This document shows positions 33,585 to 45,812 of a stretch of DNA of 64,000 nt, one piece after another; positions within the stretch are counted from its first letter, which is position 1, and each line of letters opens with the position of its first letter. A program made the translations under genes and the position numbers. The stretch is from positions 3,472,001 through 3,536,000 of the forward strand of contig OX327704.1 of NCBI GenBank assembly GCA_946807835.1. Direction: 5' to 3'. Under the pieces are notes generated by a model. The model did not search any database. It worked only from the letters and a program-made list of their open reading frames with translations, and was not told the origin of the DNA. Source of the DNA: Ailanthus altissimus. Taxonomy: Eukaryota > Streptophyta > Magnoliopsida > Sapindales > Simaroubaceae.

Positions 33585-34211
33585 CTAAACCTCAAGCACA
33601 TAATGCTCACAAAACTGCAAAGGCTGGAACTTATCCTCACCAAACGTCTTTTGACTAAATAACTCCTTCAAGTTTCTCTCGCCTAATTGTGCCAATATAA
33701 GATGCCATAACTTGGTTTGCATACTCTCATCATCTACAGAGAATAGTGCAGAACCACTTACGACTTCACCTTTAAGTATATAAACGCCTTTGCGCTTCTT
33801 TCCTCTCATTACCACTATGGAACCCTTCAAAACTCTTAAAATCCCTCCGTTGATCCTAATGAAACACCAATTCTGGTCTAGAGTTCCTAGAGAGATGAAG
33901 TTTCTCTTCAAGTCAGAAACATGCCACAACTTGATTTGCATACTCTGATCATCTACAGAGAATAGTGCAGAACCTCTCACGACATCACCTTTAAGTACAT
34001 AAACGCCTTTGCGCTTCTCTCCTCTCATTACCACCATGGAACCTTTCAAAACTCTTAAAATCCCTTTATTGATCCTAATGGAACACCAATTCTGGTCTAG
34101 AGTTCCTAGAGAGATGAAGTTTCTCTTCAAGTTAGGAACATACCTAACATCTGTTAACTCTCTCACTTGCCCATCATGCAGTTTAAGCTTAACACTACCA
34201 ATTCCTATCAT
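33585..34211 (-). pseudogene. Element E protease end and GAG-pre-integrase domain with an internal duplication
   Basis: A 208-codon minus-strand frame is open. It starts in the protease C-terminal part, IGIGSVKLKLHDGQVRELTD, and reads RYVPNLKRNFISLGTLDQNW. The unit from about KLWH to the next KLWH then occurs twice: LKRNFISLGTLDQNW and VLKGSxVVMRGxKRKGVY each appear two times. The DNA repeat has a period of 219 bp (33711 and 33930 are equivalent), exactly 73 codons, so the frame is kept. The HxxxC zinc region of integrase follows in worn form. Confidence 0.8.
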
Positions 34212-34557
34212 CTAACATGCAACATCATTACTCATTAAGACCTTACCACCACTAATAGACTAGAAATTTATAAAGCAAGACTTGTGTGGGCATATCTGAA
34301 AGTACAATTAGAATCAAGAACTCATTGTTCAGTGTTCTTACCATCAATAGCGACGAGTGTCTTTACGCTGTCACAGCTATCATCATAGGCAAGCGCAGCA
34401 TCCACTTTCTCCATTTAATGTCGAGTCTAGCCTTTGTCTCACCAACAATGCCTTAATCTTCATCTTTTATAGATTAAAGTCATTCGCATCGTTGAATTTA
34501 TCTACCTCGTACTTGGGTGTGGCCATATCTGCTTAGAACCAAACTCTGATGCCAGTT
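34212..34557 (-). pseudogene. Element E gag start, deleted gag, and primer-binding site
   Basis: The primer-binding site CTGGCATCAGAG lies at about 34544-34555, two bases from the LTR. An ATG near 34526 opens MATPKYEVDKFNDANDFN, stop, KMKIKALLVRQRLDSTLNGE, a copia gag start like that of element B. Nearly all of the remaining gag is gone. The next recognisable piece is the protease start, VLDSNCTF, near 34320. Confidence 0.65.
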
Positions 34558-34810
34558 TGTTAAAACGGAAGCACACAAATAAGCAAAATCACCCAAGCAA
34601 TATATGCAAAATAAGTAATTAAAGAATAAAAAAAGAAAAGGTAAAAGAAGACCACACAAAGATTTACGTCGTTCGACAACTTGCCTACCTCCACGACGGA
34701 TCACTCTTCCTCTTTCGCCTTCTTTCGCATCTTTCTTCAATCATTACGCACCCTACGCACTTGGCTTACTCTTCAAATCATATCCCAATAATTTTCAATC
34801 AATAATCTCA
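34558..34810 (-). repeat. Element E 5' LTR (253 bp)
   Basis: On the minus strand it reads TGAGATTATTGATTG...TTTTAACA, TG to CA. Its outer end at 34810 is followed immediately by the left arm of the fold-back structure. No second half of that arm is found beyond the other end of E. Confidence 0.75.
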
Positions 34811-37549
34811 TATTATCAAGTTCATGCAATCATGAGCTATTAATTGTCTGATCCATGAACAAATTTAGGTGATTCCATATTCATCAAAGCGTTTAATCAA
34901 TCATAAATGGTCTAATTCATTAAAATATGTGCTTTAATCTTACATTTTATTTTTAGAGCCACATAATCACAATCATGATAACCATGATCTTGGCCTATAA
35001 TCAATCACAGAAAGTCTAATCTATTATTTGATCATCGACTTTTAATTATCTATATATATAGGCAAGATCAAATTTTGTGGTTCTAATTAAATCTTTTTTT
35101 TTTAATTTTATTTTAATATTTTAAGTCTGCTATGATAAAAACTTTTATCATCAAATCAATTTTAATTAATCTATTTTTTTATGAAAATAATCTAATGCCA
35201 TGATTTATTTAAAATATAAAAAAGATGATTTAGTGTGTCACTTTAAATGAGTGTTTTACATAAAAGTTATATTGGATTAAATTATGCACCACTTTTTAAA
35301 GTCACTTTATTATTATTTTATTAAATTAATAATTAAAAAAAATATGAAAAAGGTAATGTGATTTAACCTTTTTTTATTATTATTTTAATATAAAAAGAAA
35401 AATACATTACGTAGGGCTCATATGTTTGGGTAAATGAAGCACATTGTGATATATCATTTCCTAAAAAAAAATCTTTGTATATTTTATTATTTTATTATTT
35501 AAATAAAAAGTGAAGTCATAAAAAAATTGGATGATGTAACATAACTTTTTCTATTTAATTATAATAAAAGAGAGAAAAAAAAATATAAGATCCATATTCT
35601 TGAATATATGAAATCATCTTGACCCATCATTATTTAAAATTATTTTTTTATTATTTTATTATTTAATATTAAATTATTAATATTTATAATAATTTAATAA
35701 TATCTTTTATTAATATATAAACTATCTTATTAATATTTTTATCAAAAAGTATTTACTTACTTTATGATTAAAAGAACAAATTGCTTATATGCAAGCTATC
35801 AAATTCATAGACTTTAATGCATTAAATCAATTTTTATGAATAATTATTTTATTTATCATTATTATTTTTATTTATTTTATTTACCTTCATTATTATTTTT
35901 AAATTGATAAGAATATCAATGCTTAAATTATTTCATTATAAATAATTTATTATATTATTCATTGCTTTATTTAACAATTATCATTCATTCTTAATATCAT
36001 TAATAGGAGAATAAAAATTTACCTATTATTTAATTACTATTCTTATGATTAATATTTTCATTTGTCAATTACTTATAATTATTCTTTTAAACACATGTCA
36101 ATATTATGACTATATTTAATTCATGATGAATCATTATACACATGATTAATATTTATTTTGTTAAATTTAACAGTTTTTTGTACAATGACATTCTTGCTCT
36201 GTACAATGAAATAGATCAATATTCTATAAATAAATATTGAACATGCACTTAATGTGTGTAATGCGTGTAATGCTTCATTATGATCAAATATCGTTATAAT
36301 ATTAACATTATTTAAAAAAATTATAAGAAATTGACAAATAAAAATAATAATAAATTAATTAAATGATAGGAAAAATTTTATTACTGTTTGATGATTGTAA
36401 TGTATGATCTCTTAATAATAATCAAAGATGATATAATAAAATAACTAAAGCATTGATATTCTTTTCAATTTTAGAATAATAATAATAACAAATAAAATGA
36501 ATAATAAATAAACTAATATTGATAAATAAAATAATTACACATAAAAATCGGCCCAATGTAATGAATAAATAAACAATAACAAAATAATGGCCATGAAAAT
36601 CAACCTAATAGCTTATATAACCATTTTCCTATTTTAATTATAAAGGAAATATTTTTTAATAAAAATATCTAATATGACAGTTCATATATAAGTAAAGGAT
36701 ATTGATAAATTATTATAAATATTAATAATTTAATATTAAATAATAAAATAATCAATTAAATATCTTAAACAATGGTGAATGCACATGGGCTAAAATGATT
36801 TCATTTATCAAAACATATGAATCTCACATTTTGTTTTCTTTCTTCTATTACAATAAAATAAAAAAGACTATATTATTTCACCCTTTTTTATAAATTTTTA
36901 TTTTTTTAAACAATAAAATAATAAAATATTAAGAATTGTTTTTCGAAAGTGACATCACGTGGGTCAAAGTGCTCAATTTACCCAAATATAGGCCTCGCGT
37001 TATGTTTTTCCTTTCTTATATTAAAATAATAAATTAATAATAAAAGTGGTTAAATCACATCACTTTTTTGACTTCATTTATCTCTTTCTAAAAAAAATGA
37101 TATATTAATTTATTTATCACCGATATGACTTTCAGTACTGCTATCATTTTTTCTCTTTATGCATAAATAAAAATTAAAACAACATATCAAATCATCTTTT
37201 TATGATTTCAAATAAATCACAGTCATTAAATTATTTTAATTAAAATAATAAATCAATCATAATCAAAAAATTTGATTTAATTATAAATTTTTTTATCATA
37301 ATCATATAATAAAATTATTTGATCATCAACCAATAATCATCAACTGTTGATCTATCTTTTAACTACATGATGATTATACGGTTAAATCACAATTTATCTA
37401 TATAAGTAGACATGAACAAATCTTGTGGTTGTGATTAAATCTTGATTTTTTTGTTTTATTTTAATATTTTGATTATGGCCATATAATTATAATCATGTGA
37501 CTACAAAAATAAAATATAAAATTTAAACACATATCTAAATGAATTAGAT

Positions 37550-38126
37550 TAGGGGTGGGAATTTCAAGTTTAGGAATTCCCAACTCTATCCAAGTCTGAT
37601 TGGGACGTTGAAATGTGTCTAGATTAAGACACATTTTTTGTCCCGACCGAACCTGAGGTCAGGTCAGGAAATTTTAATTTTTTTTTGAAAAAAAATTATT
37701 TTGAAACGATATTATTTTGATTCGGATTCGGGACGAGTCGGGATGGTTCGGGTAAAGTTTGGGATAAGTTCGGGATAATTCAGGATAGTTCGAGTCAGAA
37801 CAGTTCGAGTTTGAGACAAGTTCAGGATAATTGGGGATTGTTCGGGTCAGAACGATTCGGGTTTGAGACGAGTTCAAAATAATTCGGGACAATTAAGGAC
37901 AGTTCAGGTCGGGACGGTTCGGGTTCGAACGAGTTCAAGACAATTCAAAATAATTCGGGTCGGGTCGAGTTCGAGATGGGTCCCATTCGGGACAGAATTT
38001 CCTGAACCCGACCTGTCCCGTTCGAGATAGAATTTTCTGTTCTGAATAAACCCCGAACCCATTCCCGTTTCCATCCTAACCCAAAATTTTAGAACAAGTT
38101 GGGTTTAAAAATAATGTCTACCCCTA
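37550..38126. mobile_element. Non-autonomous hAT-like element (577 bp), TSD AATTAGAT
   Basis: The element begins TAGGGGTGGGAA and ends TGTCTACCCCTA, so the ends are inverted repeats (TAGGGGTRG). Perfect 8-bp duplications AATTAGAT flank it at 37542-37549 and 38127-38134. Eight-base duplications and T/CAGGGGTG ends are typical of the hAT superfamily. There is no transposase. Leaving it out restores the pairing of the fold-back arm. Its core is a minisatellite of TTCGGGT/GGGACGAGTTCGGG-type words. Confidence 0.85.
37715..37990. repeat. Minisatellite inside the hAT-like element
   Basis: Imperfect tandem units of roughly 50-60 bases built from GGTTCGGGT, GAGACGAGTTC and GGATAATTCGGGA words fill the middle of the element. 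A minus-strand open frame (37892-37674) is only a translation of the repeat (NYPELSRTYPKLYPNHPD) and is not taken as a gene. Confidence 0.7.
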
Positions 38127-38690
38127 AATTAGATCATTTACAATTTAATTAAACACTTTAATGATCATAACTCATAAATCACCTAAAACAGATCATAGAT
38201 CGAGTGATATGGCTTTTACATAAAGCTATCATTCTTTTTTTCTCTTTTTGCCGAAATTGAAATTAAAATAATTTACCAAACCATTTTTTTATGATTTCAA
38301 ATAAATCATGGCAATTAAATTATTTTAATCAAAATCAAAAAATATAATTTAATAATTAAAATTTCCATCATCGCTCTATAATGAGACTCAAAATATTAAA
38401 ATATAGATAAATTGTGATTCAATTAGATAATTATGATCATGTAGCTACTAAAATTAAACTAACAGTTGATGATCAAATAATAAATCAAATCATAAGCTAA
38501 ATGATTAATTGTTTAATGATCATAATCATATGATTGTGATCATATGGTTACAAAAATAAAATATAAGACTAAAATATAAATCTCAATGAATCAGACTATT
38601 TATAATCGATCACACTTTGATGATCATAGCTCATAAATCACCTAAAACTAATCATAGATCGAACAATCAACAACTAATGATCTCACGAGC

Positions 38691-41600
38691 TTGATCGCAA
38701 TTATGAACCTAATATCAAATTTTAATTGTTCGCTCTTAATCAAGGTTTTGATTACTGCACGATCAGATCAAGTCTTATGAGATCGAAAATAAATTTTGAT
38801 TGTGTGATCATGCAATTGGTGTTAAGCAAATCATAATTTCATCACACTTTTTAAGCAAAATGAAATTAAAATATTAGTAATTATTTTCAAAACTGAAAAT
38901 AATTTTCCAAATTAATTAATCACACTTAATTTGAAGAAGTAATCAATTTACGTTTCTCAAATCAAAACAAAATAAATATTAAAAAGAGGTAAATTAACAT
39001 TTCATGTTTATTTACTCTATAACAAATTTTGAGAATAGAAATAATAACAATTCATCAAAGATTCAACAAGAGATAGATGACAATTTAAAGTTATTGAAAC
39101 AATATTATAAAAGTATGAAATAATTGTCTATTATTACTATTGAAAACTGAAATACTATTAGATTAAAATTAATTCGATAATTTCAATGTGCATAAACTTT
39201 GATGAGAAAGAAATGCAATAAATGCTTAGAACCTTAGAAATTTGAAATTCAAGTAAAATGGTCATACCAAATTTTTGCCTTGAAATCTATAATACCCATT
39301 TAATTGGATATTGATTCCCACAGGCTGGCAACAAATGGAGGATCATTAGACTCTATTGATCCATTATTTAAATAAATAAAAAACTGATGGAAAGAAATTA
39401 GAGTGTTTGGGGAGGATTAGAGATTTCTCGATAAAGATTTTCTTGTAAATGAATTGAGTTGCCTCTTTCGCATTTATAGACCTTTTTATATAGTGAGAGG
39501 AATCTCATAAGTTAGAATTATATTTACCATTTTGCCTTTAATAGGCTCTATACAAAATATATTTAATAAATTACCCATTAGGTAAATTATGGATCCTACA
39601 ATGACCACTTAATCAAGTGAAACAAATCAAGAAAATTTTATTTTTAACCATGTTTTATATTTGGGGACTGCAAACTGATATTTCAAACTTCATACAAATA
39701 AACAAGCACGCGTACGGGAGATTCTACCAGAAAATTTAAAGGACCATTTAAGAACTTTTTTAAAATTAAGAAATTTCCATCCATACATTTGACTAAAATG
39801 GATGTTTTTGCCAGCATAAGAGTCACTCACCACTTTTATCCGCATCATATGTAGTGTTTTGAAAAGTGCTTCATAAAGTTCGCAGGCAGTAAACTTTCAT
39901 CAATAATGTTAAGATCCTACAAAACCAGTAACAAAAAACATGAATATTGTATGAAGAGAGAGCAGCATGTTGCAACAAGTCAAAATTATAGGAATAAATT
40001 TCAAATATCCCCTTAAAGAGTTTCAAATAAGCTTGAAAGTTTCAAATTTTATTTCAGAAAATGCAAACAATTAAAATACTTAAGGACTAATAATCAACGT
40101 AAAGGAGCATTGTTACCTTCCATATAATAATTGTTTTTCAGGAATTCACCATAAAATAGACAAGGTTGTGGATTTTTTCTTTTCTTTTTCAGAAAAAAAG
40201 TGATAAAGTCACCGACTTTAGCATTCTGGCTGAGTTTTTCTGCTCCAGACTCAATCTACTACATACCTGATACATAACTCCACAAACCAAAGTAAAACTT
40301 CAGGGAAAAAATCAGAAAAAAAAGAAAAAAAATTTGGGGAAAAAGAAGAAAAATGAAACAAGAGAGATGAAATATAGAAAATACCAGGTGGTGGATCCTG
40401 GTCGTCGGCAAACTACCATAGCAAAAAGCATATTAAGACAGATAGACATGCACTCAGAAGTGAAGTTAAAAGCAGGCAATTTGCGAGAAACTATCGACAC
40501 AGTATTAAAATTCAGAAAGCCCACGCCTGGAGTTTGGAGGCGAGACTTAAAAGCAAACGGCAACATTGTTTTGCAATTTGCTGATGAGTTACTGCAGGGT
40601 TGTTTAAATTGCAAACCATTGAACTCATAACTCTGCTCTCTCGTGTAGAGGCAGGCTGTACCCCACCACCGACAAATTATTTAATAGCTTTTACGAGTAC
40701 CAAAATTTTAACCGTTAGATTCCAATATATTTTAAAATTTAAAAGAAAAATTAATTTATTTACAAGTTAAATATGTAAACAAATTTACTCTTTGAAATTT
40801 AATAAAAACAAATTAACATTATTAATTTATTTACAAGCTAAATATGTAAAAAAAAAAAATAGATAAATTTACTCTTTGAAATTTAATAAAAAATTAACAT
40901 TATTTAAATAGTAATAAAAAAAAATTCTTCTCTTCTCTACTTATCTTTTCATATTTGACTAGAGTACTATATTTTTTTTTAAAAATGAGCTAACTTTAAA
41001 AATTAAAATATCTTAAAGAAATATTTTTTTAATAATTAAAAACTCTAATAAAACCTCAATAAATTAATACTCTACAAATTGATAATTTTAATTAAATAAT
41101 ATTTTATTAGGTCGATTTAGAATTTGACGTGCTAAATTAACAAACTAATAAATTTATAAGGTAATATATAAAAAAAAATGTGTAATTTCATATGTAAATT
41201 TGTAAAATAATAAGAAATCTATGATATTTTTTTTTTGGCGCTTTTCAACTTTAATTAAGAGGTCAATAATTAAATTAACACTACAAAACTATACACATCT
41301 TCTATAATCTATGATATATGGCAAATAAAATTTAAATTTGGGTTTGAATAAGATACATAAATTTCGATTGGTACCCAATTTCTTTTTTCAGTAAAAACCG
41401 ATCCGTGTGTCCAAATCCCATTTTTACCCCGATTTCTTTTAAGTAAATTTTGAGCAGAGAGCTGAATTTTGTTGGGCATTTCAAGTTTTCGCACGCAGCA
41501 TTAAATTAATTAATAAATATAATAGATGGTGGGTCTCTATGAATTGTTTTGGAACTTGGAGCTAGTCCTCCATTTCTGTTTTATTAATATCAATAAAATA

Positions 41601-43600
41601 ATAATTTATTTATATAAGCTCTGGCTCATATTGATTTTTATATAAAATAAATAAATAATTAATTAATATTTGAAGGGTTCGGATGGGGCTAAGTTCGTTC
41701 AGAGTCTAGTCGCATCAAGTGTGTTATAATTTGGGAGGGTTTAAAAAAAGCTTCATTTCTTTTTAATTTGTAATTTGAAATGCACACCCTGACTAAGTGG
41801 TTCAAGTTTTGGTAATTCTAAATTTGCAACCCTAATCCAAGATCAAGGGTTTATGTCTTGGGGATTTAAGATTTTTTTTTTTTAATTTATAATTTAAAAT
41901 ATATTGACAGTTATGTAATTTAAAATATGCACCCTAACTAGTCTTGGAAGGGTTTATCAAATTTTATTTTTTTAATTTATAATTTAAAATATATTAATAA
42001 TTATAATAACACTTATAATTTAAAATATATTAATAATTATAATAACACTTGTAATTTAAAATAAATTAGAGTTATAATTTAAAAAATTACTCATTATATA
42101 ATTGACATTTATAACACGAGACATTATATTAAAAAGGATTTTTTTTAAAAAGTGCATCACTTGTTTTCTTTAAATATCAGTTAAAACAAAAGCAGTTCTT
42201 CGCTGCGTTATTCGAGATTGAAAGTACATTTGAACTTAGATTTATAATAATATATTTCAAGTAACGTGATGATCATGGGATGGGGCATCGTTGAAAGCAA
42301 GCAAGTGAAAGTGATTCGATATTATTAACCGGGTTTTCCGACCCTTTTTTTTTTTATGCTTTTCGGACCGTGTTTTTCAAATTTAAAATAATTTGGATCC
42401 TCATTAAAAAAAAAAAAAACAGAATTTTTAATTAGAAAAAATTTTGAAATATTTTGAATTTTTTCAGATTTGAATTTTTTGAATTTTCGAATTTTTTTGG
42501 GATTTAAATCCAAGTTTGAATATTTTTGCAATTCTTAATCATAATACGCCTCTCATTCATTTAAGTGATAAAACTTTGTATCTCCAACATACTACGAAAA
42601 CAAATTTTTACTACCAATCAACTTTTTTTTTTTTTCAAACTTACTGCTAATCAATTTAAATTTTACCATTTCTTATATTAGAGCAGAGATATGTAGTCCG
42701 AATAATAAATTGCCCTTGCAATTAATAGATATTTACAAGTTTTGAGCTTCTAAAAATTTGCTCATAATTTTTCTATCTTTAATTATTATAATAAAATATT
42801 AATATATAAAAATTTGAAACCAAATAGCTTAGGTGGATCAATTATATTCTAAATCAACATTATATTCTAAATAAACTTGAAATTAAATCAAATAAAAGTT
42901 TAAAATTTTTATTTTAATATTGAACCCAAATTTAGTTGACCTAATTAGCCTAATACCTCTCGTTATGTTTCTCCTATAATAAGGAAGATCACATTGACAT
43001 GCCTGCATCTGATGCATCCTATTCAAATAATTATAACAACCTTACACATAATTGTAGCACTAGTGGTTGATCTTTCAATGATAGAAAAGTGAATGCCCCA
43101 ATCTCATAACTAAGAAGATTTGGTAGAAATTCATATTTTCTTTCCAAATCTTCTCTATAAATAAAGAAGTCCTCTTTCATTTAAGATTCATTGTGATCAC
43201 TTTTAAAACTCAAATTCTTTTCATTCATTGTTTCATAGAATTAAATGTTTACTTAAATGCATTCCCTATTTAGTCAAACATTATTTCTTTCCTTTGAACC
43301 TTTCTTTTCCTTGAACTAATCCTTCTTAATTGTTGACTTTGAGTGTCAAAGTGTTCTTTGCAAGTAGACAAAGACGCTTTAGTAATTTAAAAAATGAAGG
43401 GTAAGGATCTAAGTGTCTTTTATCAAAGAAATAATAATTTTGAACACTTCAGTACAACATTTGTTAAGATTGTTTTAGTTTAAAAACGGTCACATTTTGC
43501 CAAAAAAAAAACTAAAGGAAAGACAGGTAAAGATAGTAAGGCCAAGACAACCAAATACTTCGATCAAATTAAAAGGAGAAAGTGAGAGAGAAGTCGAGTG
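38691..43600. other. AT-rich DNA with small repeats and no clear gene
   Basis: Nearly five kilobases with few features. A 71-bp direct repeat (40751 and 40822, TTAATTTATTTACAAG) and a 36-bp unit in 2.5 copies (41977, 42013, 42049, TTATAATTTAAAATATATTA) are present. A possible small spliced gene (39820-40620) is listed separately. T- and A-runs are common at 42340-42540. Nothing else can be supported. Confidence 0.5.
39820..40620 (-). other. Possible small spliced transcript, unrecognised
   Basis: On the minus strand an ATG near 40570 opens MLPFAFKSRLQTPGVGF and continues with VSRKLPAFNFTSECMS and MVVCRRPGSTTW to a possible donor (G|GTATTT) near 40382. A T-rich stretch ending in TTTTGTAG|G near 39918 could be an acceptor. 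The following exon would stop soon in one frame. GC content rises in 40380-40650 compared with its surroundings. An overlapping plus-strand frame (40334-40630) is the alternative reading. I do not recognise either product. Confidence 0.2.
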
Positions 43601-44241
43601 TGGTTGAAACAAAGTAAAGGGAGAAATTTCAGCTACAATGGTAGATGTTTTAATGAAGATCTTGAAACAATTAGAGGCAATGAAGAAAGACAATCAAGAT
43701 TCGAAGGAGTGACTCACAATGATGGAAAGTTTTGAGGAATTACATTGAAACCAAATAGATGGTCACTATGGTAAATTTTTGGCGAGATGATTTGGAAGAT
43801 GATATGGCTCATAATATGGTAAAGAAGCCAAAATAGAAGATAGTGAAAGCGGTGAGCAATGAGGCTAGTACGAGAGCCTCGATTATGAAAAAAAAAGTTA
43901 AAAAGATCTATGAAAGGATGAAAAAACTTAAAGTCATGGAGGACATTATGATCCTAGCTTAGATAGTCAATTAGGAGCCATTAATGGATTTAATCATATA
44001 GCTCCAAAGTTATATAAGTTTGTGATCCTAGATTTCTAAATGTATGATGGATCATGTGATCCTAAGGAACACCTCTTCCATTTTTCCAACAAGATGATAA
44101 TGCATGTGGATAACAAACCTCTCAAGTGCATTGCATTGCATTCCATGAAAATCTCAATGGACCAGCTCAACTGTGATTCCAAAATTTGAAGAACTCAGTC
44201 ACTTCATATTCTCAGTTGTTCATACAATTCCTTCCTTAATA
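43601..44241 (+). pseudogene. Element I: Ty3/gypsy gag remnant, left part
   Basis: Plus-strand pieces read VDVLMKILKQLEAMKKDNQD near 43640, then from about 44000 KLYKFVILDF-stop-MYDG and DPKEHLFHFSNKM, then after a frameshift NLNGPAQL-stop-FQNLKNSV and YSQLFIQFLP. This is the retrotrans_gag pattern of plant gypsy elements. The piece ends where element C starts, and a fitting continuation lies beyond C at 61987. Confidence 0.6.
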
Positions 44242-45811
44242 TATTAGGAATAGAAAGTAAAAGAAGACTACATCTTATCTATTTCTCATAAATTCAAGAG
44301 TAAGATAGACAATAAAGAGCTTTATTAATATATTTAACAAGAAGCTGTACATGATATGAATTTGTGATATCGAGATCATTGTTTAAGAGTATTAGTGAAC
44401 ACTTACACTCCTTATTACTGATACTTGGTCAATAAGAACTTTACGTCTTTTAAAATGATCAACTAAACTCTGAGCAATAGATTCACAAAGAAGAAAATGA
44501 TGTTGTTGCGATGAAAGAAACTGTAATCTTAATTAAGAATTCAAATAACATCAAATGATGATCATATGCAGATCAACCTTAATCTTGAGTGATCATAAAC
44601 TCCTGTTTGTATTATTATGTCATTTGAAATACTCGTTACGGTTTGTCTAAAAAATAGGCTAAAAACTTATATTTTGGTGGCATAGTGAGATAAGCGGTTA
44701 GGAATATGATTTACAAATATGGAATCTATTCCTTCTTAACTGAACTGTTATAGCACTAAATTTGTAATAATATTACAAATTAACTGTTTACTGGTGAATT
44801 AATGGTACTTAAAAATAAAGAAGTAATTGAAGGGATAAAACGATAATTAATCTAACTTTAATTATGAACCATCTATGGAGGATTGAATTGCATGTAATGA
44901 TTAAATCAATGGACTGCTCTAAGTTTTCTCAATAAATTATATCTGCAATTTCAAGAGTGTAATTCCAGGTTTTTAGTAGAATAACACTGAAATTAATTAA
45001 TTAAAGAGTTTAATTAATTATTCAACATTTATTGGAGCTTGAAATTATAGGTTTATAGGTCCCTAACACTACATCTTTAGTTATTACAGTAAATAATTTA
45101 AAAGGAATTGTGTTATTACACAAATTATTTGTGGCCAGAAAATAGTTTTTAAAATATATATGTTTTATATTTGGATAAAGTTAATTGATTAAGAATTAAT
45201 TAATATTGATAATATCTTATCCAAATATAATTAAATATTTAATTTAAGAAATTAAATAAATAAAATCTTAAGGATAATTTTTAAAATTATCAAAAAGATT
45301 TTTATTTTAATTAAGTGTTTTGTTTTTATAAAAAACTAAAAGTCCATTAATTTTGAAAGTCTAATAATGCTCAATTGTAAGGTATTATATGTTAACCATA
45401 AAGAGTAAGATTCTATGTGGTTTATATTAATTAAGCCTCTTTTTAAGAGATAATAATTTAATTAATAAATATTATAATTAAATTGTTATTTTAAAATGAG
45501 AAGTTAATTTAGAAATAAAAACACACACATACGTAAAAACATAGAATACGTATTTTTCTTCAAAGAAAAAAAAAACAAAAGTAGGAAGCTCGCTCTTCTT
45601 TTCACTGTAGAATAAGAGGCTTGGTTTAGAATCTTTTAGTAGAAGAAAACTTAGCGTGATTCAGGTATATTTTTGTTTCTTATTAATTTTTTTTAAACAT
45701 CAAATTCATATATTCATAAAATCCTAAGATTTTTATCTATTGAAAACTGAGATTAAAGATTTTTTATTTTTTATTCCGCTGTGGTATGAATGTCATAACA
45801 ACAAACTAACA
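44242..45811 (+). repeat. Element C 5' LTR
   Basis: From about 44530 (TTAAGAATTCAAATAACATC) to 45811 it is closely similar to 60650-61986. The first ~285 bases are not similar to the start of the 3' LTR apart from TATTAGGAATAG at 44242, which matches the 3' LTR start at 60259. Either the start has been replaced or the true LTR edge is not at 44242. The end is ...AACTAACA. Confidence 0.7.
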
Positions 45812-45812
45812 A

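Larger units (their letters stand above)
30765..34810 (-). mobile_element. Element E: minus-strand TNT1-like Ty1/copia element
   Basis: The order on the minus strand is 5' LTR (34558-34810), primer-binding site, gag start with a large deletion, protease/pre-integrase with a tandem duplication, integrase, RT, RNase H and a partial 3' LTR ending at 30976. At about 4 kb it is shorter than a full element, because gag is largely gone. Its 5' LTR directly abuts the fold-back structure at 34811. Confidence 0.8.
34811..38690. repeat. Long fold-back structure: inverted arms of about 1.3 kb
   Basis: The left arm (34811 to about 36170) is the imperfect reverse complement of the right arm (about 36240 to 38200, minus an inserted 577-bp element). 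Paired landmarks include 34917 with 37545, 35411-35440 with 36974-37000 (CATATGTTTGGGTAAAT against ATTTACCCAAATATAGG) and 35650-35700 with 36710-36760, all centred near 36.2 kb. The outer ~460-500 bases of the right arm are repeated once more in direct orientation (38200-38690). No transposase frame is present. It may be a non-autonomous element with long terminal inverted repeats. Confidence 0.8.

Noticed and set aside
37674..37892. Minus-strand open frame with repeated NYPEL/YPNH words
   Set aside because: It is the translation of the minisatellite in the hAT-like element, not a gene.
40334..40630. Plus-strand 98-codon frame beginning MGKKKKNETREM
   Set aside because: It starts in a low-complexity A-rich run and shows no recognisable domain; the opposite strand reads at least as well, so neither is called firmly.
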